Source of the DNA: JAQGMJ01 sp036271855
Lineage (GTDB): Bacteria > Pseudomonadota > Gammaproteobacteria > Burkholderiales > JAEUOS01
Direction: 5' to 3'
Assembly (NCBI GenBank): GCA_036271855.1
Contig: DATAZV010000019.1
Span: 1 to 10,233, forward strand
DNA: 10,233 nt
The notes beneath the pieces are model-generated. The model ran no database searches. It had not been told where the DNA came from and was given only the letters and a program-made list of their open reading frames with translations. A program made the translations under genes and the position numbers. Positions within the stretch are counted from its first letter, which is position 1. Every line of letters begins with the position of its first letter. Of the stretch, positions 7,332 through 10,233 are shown piece after piece.

Positions 7332-7347
7332 TGGCATGTGCTTTGCA
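7332..7347 (+). promoter_or_regulatory. Sigma-54 (RpoN) promoter for the oxygenase/VOC/8-oxoguanine deaminase unit
   Basis: TGGCATG-TGCT-TTGCA differs from the -24/-12 consensus TGGCACG-N4-TTGCW at only one base (C6 to T, a tolerated pyrimidine). The GG (7333-7334) and GC (7345-7346) are separated by the required 10 bases. Transcription should begin near 7358, giving a leader of about 45 nt before the ATG at 7403. The site is intergenic, directly ahead of a gene cluster, with a dyad upstream that suits an activator. Confidence 0.75.
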
Positions 7348-7391
7348 TGAATCCGGTCACCCTTATCTCAGCCCTGCATCGACCGGGCCGC

Positions 7392-7396
7392 AGGAG
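7392..7396 (+). promoter_or_regulatory. Ribosome binding site deciding the 2-oxoglutarate oxygenase start
   Basis: AGGAG sits 6 nt before ATG 7403. The same frame can be extended to ATG 7331, but that codon overlaps the sigma-54 -24 element and would lie upstream of the predicted transcript start. Confidence 0.8.
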
Positions 7397-7402
7397 AGCA
7401 CA

Positions 7403-8398
7403 ATGATTTTCTATACCCCACCCAAGACCGCCGACCACATCCCGGTGATCGATTTCGCCGACGCCTTTTCTCCGGACCTGGCCAAGCGTGAGGCGGTAGC
7501 CTGGGAGATTCACAAGGCTTGCCGTGACGTCGGCTTTTTCTACCTCGCCGGGCATGGCGTGGCGCCGGCGATGATCGAAGCGCAATTCGAAGCCGCGCGC
7601 GAATTCTTCGCCCTGCCGAGCGACACCAAGGAACTGGTGAACCTGAGCCGCTCGCGCTCCGGCTTCGGCTACGAGCCGTTGTCCGGCCAGACCCTGGACA
7701 GCGGCGCGCCGCCGGACCTGAAGGAAGGCTTCCAGTGCGGCATGGATGTTCCGGACGACCATCCCTACGTGCGGCGCGGGCTGGAGCGCTACGGCCTGAA
7801 CCAGTGGCCGGCGAGCCTGCCCGGCTTTCGCGCCCAGACCCTGGCCTACCACGCCGCTATGATGGACCTGTCGCGCAAGCTGCTGGCTATCATCGCGCTG
7901 TCGCTGGACATCGACGAGAACTTCTTCCATCCCATCACCGAGATGCCGATCGCCACCCTGCGCATGCTGCACTATCCGCCACAGGCGGCCGACGCCGCCG
8001 CCAACCAGCTGGGCGCCGGCGCGCATACCGACTGGGGCCTGGTGACCCTGCTGGCCCAGGACACGGTGGGCGGGCTGGAGGTGCGCAACGCCGCCGGCGA
8101 GTGGATCCGCGCCACGCCCATCGCCGGCACCTTCGTGGTCAACACCGGCGACCTGCTGCAGCGCTGGTCCAACGACATGTACAAGTCGAACATGCACCGC
8201 GTGCTCAACAGCAACACCTCGGGACGCTCGCGCTATTCGATTCCCTTTTTCCAGGACGGCGACAACGACGCCATCGTCTCCTGCTTCGACTCCTGCCGCG
8301 ATGAAGCGCATCCGGCCAAGTATGCCGACTGCAACATCGGCGAATACCTGGGGATGAAAATCCGCGAGACCTACGGCATCTCGCGGGCGGCGGCATAA
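7403..8398 (+). CDS. Fe(II)/2-oxoglutarate-dependent oxygenase, isopenicillin N synthase-like
   Basis: A 331-residue cytosolic oxygenase of the IPNS/plant-type 2OG dioxygenase family. The N-terminal DIOX_N-like region (IPVIDFADAF, then GFFYLAGHGV at about residues 48-57) is followed by the double-stranded beta-helix domain. The iron triad is H208-T-D210 (HTDWG) and H265 (NMHRVLN), and R277-x-S279 (RYSIPFF) is the 2-oxoglutarate carboxylate clamp. All cofactor residues are intact, so it should be active. The substrate is not recognisable from sequence. It is the first gene behind the sigma-54 promoter and ends immediately before the VOC gene (TAA then ATG, no gap). Pseudomonas PA0147, next to adenine deaminase PA0148, is as I recall a related protein. 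Inference from context is oxidation of a purine or purine-derived compound. The fungal xanthine dioxygenase XanA does comparable chemistry but is from the separate TauD branch. Confidence 0.9.
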   Translation: MIFYTPPKTADHIPVIDFADAFSPDLAKREAVAWEIHKACRDVGFFYLAGHGVAPAMIEAQFEAAREFFALPSDTKELVNLSRSRSGFGYEPLSGQTLDSGAPPDLKEGFQCGMDVPDDHPYVRRGLERYGLNQWPASLPGFRAQTLAYHAAMMDLSRKLLAIIALSLDIDENFFHPITEMPIATLRMLHYPPQAADAAANQLGAGAHTDWGLVTLLAQDTVGGLEVRNAAGEWIRATPIAGTFVVNTGDLLQRWSNDMYKSNMHRVLNSNTSGRSRYSIPFFQDGDNDAIVSCFDSCRDEAHPAKYADCNIGEYLGMKIRETYGISRAAA

Positions 8399-8803
8399 AT
8401 GGCGGGCATGGTCAAGCTGGAGGTAAGCTATTTCGCCCGCGACATCGATGCACTGGCGGCTTTTTATACCAAACTGTTCGATGTGAAAACCATCGACGCC
8501 GTCGCTTCGCCGATCTACCGCGCGGTGGATTTTTACGGCACCCGTTTGGGTATCCACGATTTCAAGGCCTACGACCTGCTGGAAATCAGCGGCCGCCAGA
8601 TGAAGGGCGCGATCCCGAAACCGGTCGGCACCTACATTACCTGCAACGTCGACAGCAAGGAAGAACTCGACACCCGCCTGGCGCGCGCGCTGCAGCTCGG
8701 CGCCCGGGTGCTGAAGGCGCCCTACATCAGCTATTACAATGCCTACCAGGTGGTACTGGCCGATCCGGAAGACAATATGTTCCGCATCAATTACCAGATG
8801 TAG
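8399..8803 (+). CDS. Small VOC-superfamily (glyoxalase/bleomycin-resistance fold) protein
   Basis: A 134-residue single-domain protein with the length and pattern of half a glyoxalase/dioxygenase (VOC) fold pair. The first module reads LEVSYFARDIDALAAFYTKLF, resembling the beta-strand plus helix of the family; the end, LADPEDNMFRINYQ, corresponds to the usual DPxGNxxEL. By eye, the first metal-ligand position is Glu8 while the last, normally Glu, is Arg129. Metal binding is therefore doubtful, and a binding or non-classical enzymatic role is possible. The ATG directly follows the oxygenase stop with only a weak purine-rich site (GGGCGG), so it is probably coupled; Met4 (8408) is an alternative start. 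The next gene begins 24 nt later. Function is unknown; context suggests handling of a product or intermediate between the oxygenase and 8-oxoguanine deaminase. Confidence 0.8.
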   Translation: MAGMVKLEVSYFARDIDALAAFYTKLFDVKTIDAVASPIYRAVDFYGTRLGIHDFKAYDLLEISGRQMKGAIPKPVGTYITCNVDSKEELDTRLARALQLGARVLKAPYISYYNAYQVVLADPEDNMFRINYQM

Positions 8804-8827
8804 CGCGAACATTTTCAGGAAAATGGA

Positions 8828-10233
8828 ATGGCGATAACCCAGATCCGCAATGCCGAAGTGGTGGTGACCATGGATACGCTGCGCCGCGAAATCCGCGGTG
8901 GCGCGGTGGTGGTGGAAGACCAGCGCATCGCCTTTGTCGGCACCGCGATCGAGGCGCAGGAGTGGATCGCCGCCGATCCCGCGCGTACTCCGGAGGCGAC
9001 CATCGATGCAACGGGTTGTGTCGTGACCCCCGGCCTGGTGAACTGCCACCACCACCTGTTCCAGACCCTGACGCGCAGCATCGGCACCGGCCGCGGCCTG
9101 AAGCTGTTCGACTGGCTGAAAATGCTTTACCCGATCTGGGGCGGCATCAACGGAGAAGCGGTGCACGTCTCCGCCAAGGTCGGCCTGGCCGAACTGCTGC
9201 TCTCGGGGGCCACCACGGTGGCCGACCATCTCTACATGTTTCCCAACGGCTCCAGGCTGGACGACGAGATCGCCGCCGCCGCCGAGCTCGGGGTGCGTTT
9301 TCATCCCACCCGCGGCAGCATGAGCCTGGGGCAGTCCAAGGGCGGCCTGCCGCCGGACAACCTGGTGGAAAACGAACAGGACATTCTCGACGACAGCCTG
9401 CGGGTGATCGAGGAGTTTCACGACCCCGAGCCCTTCTCGATGCTGCGCATCGGCCTGGCGCCCTGCTCTCCCTTTTCCGTCAGCGCCGACCTGATGCGCG
9501 AGTCCGCACGCATGGCACGCGGCTTTCGCAACGTCGGCCTGCACACCCATCTGTGCGAGACCCTGGACGAAGACCGCTTTTGCCTGGAGAAATTCGGTGC
9601 CCGGCCGATCGACTACGCCGAATCGCTGGAATGGCTGGGTAAGGACGTGTGGTTCGCCCACATGGTGCACCCGAACGCGGAAGAGGTGAAGCGCCTGGGC
9701 CACACCTGTAGCGGCATCTGCCATTGCCCGAGCAGCAACATGATCCTCGCCTCCGGCATCGCGCCGGTGCGCGCGATGGTCGATGCCGGCGTGCGCGTCG
9801 GCCTGGGGGTGGACGGCTCAGCCAGCAACGACGGCAACCACATGCTGGGCGAGGCGCGCCAGGCGATGCTGCTGCAGCGGGTCGGCTGGCCCGGCTTCGA
9901 ATCAAGCGCGGACCGCATGTCGGCACGGGAAGCACTCGAGCTCGCAACGCTCGGAGGCGCCAAGGTATTGCAGCGCGACGATATCGGCAGCCTGGAGGTC
10001 GGCAAGGCTGCCGACCTGGTGGCTTTTCGCATCGATGACCTGAGTCATGCGGGTGCCTTGGGCGACCCGGTGGCGGCGCTGCTCACCTGCGCGCCGGGGC
10101 CGGCGTGGCTGTCGATGATCAACGGCTGCGTGGTGGTCGAGGGCGGACAGCTCAAGGGCGTCGACCTGCGCGCGCTGATCGAAAAACACAATGGCATCAG
10201 CCACGCCATGCTGGTACGCGCAGGCGTGGCCTG
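8828..10233 (+). CDS. 8-Oxoguanine deaminase (cut at the 3' end, probably by the stop codon only)
   Basis: An amidohydrolase of the ATZ/TRZ-like group, predicted to deaminate 8-oxoguanine to urate and ammonia in the cytosol. Metal ligands visible are H74 and H76 in GLVNCHHHLFQT, H241 in HTHLCE, H281 in FAHMVHPN and D329 in GLGVDGSASND. The runs NCHHHLFQTLTR and CHCPSSNMIL are characteristic of the 8-oxoguanine deaminase branch (Pseudomonas PA0142 type), distinct from guanine deaminase. AGGA (8817-8820) lies 7 nt before ATG 8828; an ATG at 8823 is out of frame and stops after four codons. The frame is open for 468 codons and the window ends with TG in phase, so a TGA just past the edge would make a protein of about 468 residues, near the family length. 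It is the third gene of the sigma-54 unit. Isocytosine-type or other hydroxylated purines are conceivable alternative substrates. Confidence 0.9.
   Translation, partial: MAITQIRNAEVVVTMDTLRREIRGGAVVVEDQRIAFVGTAIEAQEWIAADPARTPEATIDATGCVVTPGLVNCHHHLFQTLTRSIGTGRGLKLFDWLKMLYPIWGGINGEAVHVSAKVGLAELLLSGATTVADHLYMFPNGSRLDDEIAAAAELGVRFHPTRGSMSLGQSKGGLPPDNLVENEQDILDDSLRVIEEFHDPEPFSMLRIGLAPCSPFSVSADLMRESARMARGFRNVGLHTHLCETLDEDRFCLEKFGARPIDYAESLEWLGKDVWFAHMVHPNAEEVKRLGHTCSGICHCPSSNMILASGIAPVRAMVDAGVRVGLGVDGSASNDGNHMLGEARQAMLLQRVGWPGFESSADRMSAREALELATLGGAKVLQRDDIGSLEVGKAADLVAFRIDDLSHAGALGDPVAALLTCAPGPAWLSMINGCVVVEGGQLKGVDLRALIEKHNGISHAMLVRAGVA

Noticed and set aside
9513..9530. TGGCACG-like sequence inside 8-oxoguanine deaminase resembling a sigma-54 -24 box
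   Set aside because: The GC of the -12 element is not at the required spacing and the site is deep within coding sequence.
7016..9724. Open frame of about 900 codons on the minus strand
   Set aside because: Composition is rich in His, Gln, Gly, Ala and Val with no recognisable domain, and it is antisense to four well-supported genes; a GC-skew shadow of codon position.

Overview
The window is GC-rich, densely coded DNA with every recognisable gene on the + strand. It reads as a purine salvage and catabolism locus from a Gram-negative proteobacterium. A betaproteobacterium is my best guess, from codon bias, a sigma-54 type promoter and a periplasmic binding protein with an ordinary cleavable signal peptide; the sequence alone does not settle the genus. 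Nothing looks foreign: I see no insertion sequences, CRISPR, tRNA or rRNA, and no gene-free stretch over about 180 bases.

Layout. (1) Positions 2-3758 hold a BMP/PnrA-type ABC importer: the C-terminal end of the two-domain ATPase (cut by the window edge), two membrane permeases and a periplasmic binding protein, followed by two hairpins that look like a terminator region. (2) Positions 3901-7225 are a tightly packed unit: adenine deaminase, a Rieske non-haem iron oxygenase alpha subunit and guanine deaminase. Both junctions are 4-base stop/start overlaps (ATGA, TTGA). (3) A 177-base gap carries a near-consensus sigma-54 promoter and, upstream, a GCAC-N7-GTGC palindrome like an NtrC site. (4) Positions 7403 to the right edge are a second unit: an isopenicillin-N-synthase-like Fe(II)/2-oxoglutarate oxygenase, a small VOC-fold protein and 8-oxoguanine deaminase, which is complete except probably for its stop codon.

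How it fits together (mixed knowledge and inference). The importer brings in purine nucleosides or bases. Adenine is deaminated to hypoxanthine, guanine to xanthine and 8-oxoguanine to urate, each releasing ammonia. Two O2-dependent iron oxygenases of unknown substrate are interleaved with these deaminases, and no molybdenum xanthine dehydrogenase is present in the window. The attractive hypothesis is that the Rieske enzyme oxidises hypoxanthine, as proposed for Klebsiella HpxD, and that the 2-oxoglutarate enzyme performs another ring oxidation (xanthine to urate, or guanine to 8-oxoguanine). The sigma-54/NtrC-like signals would place this under nitrogen-limitation control.
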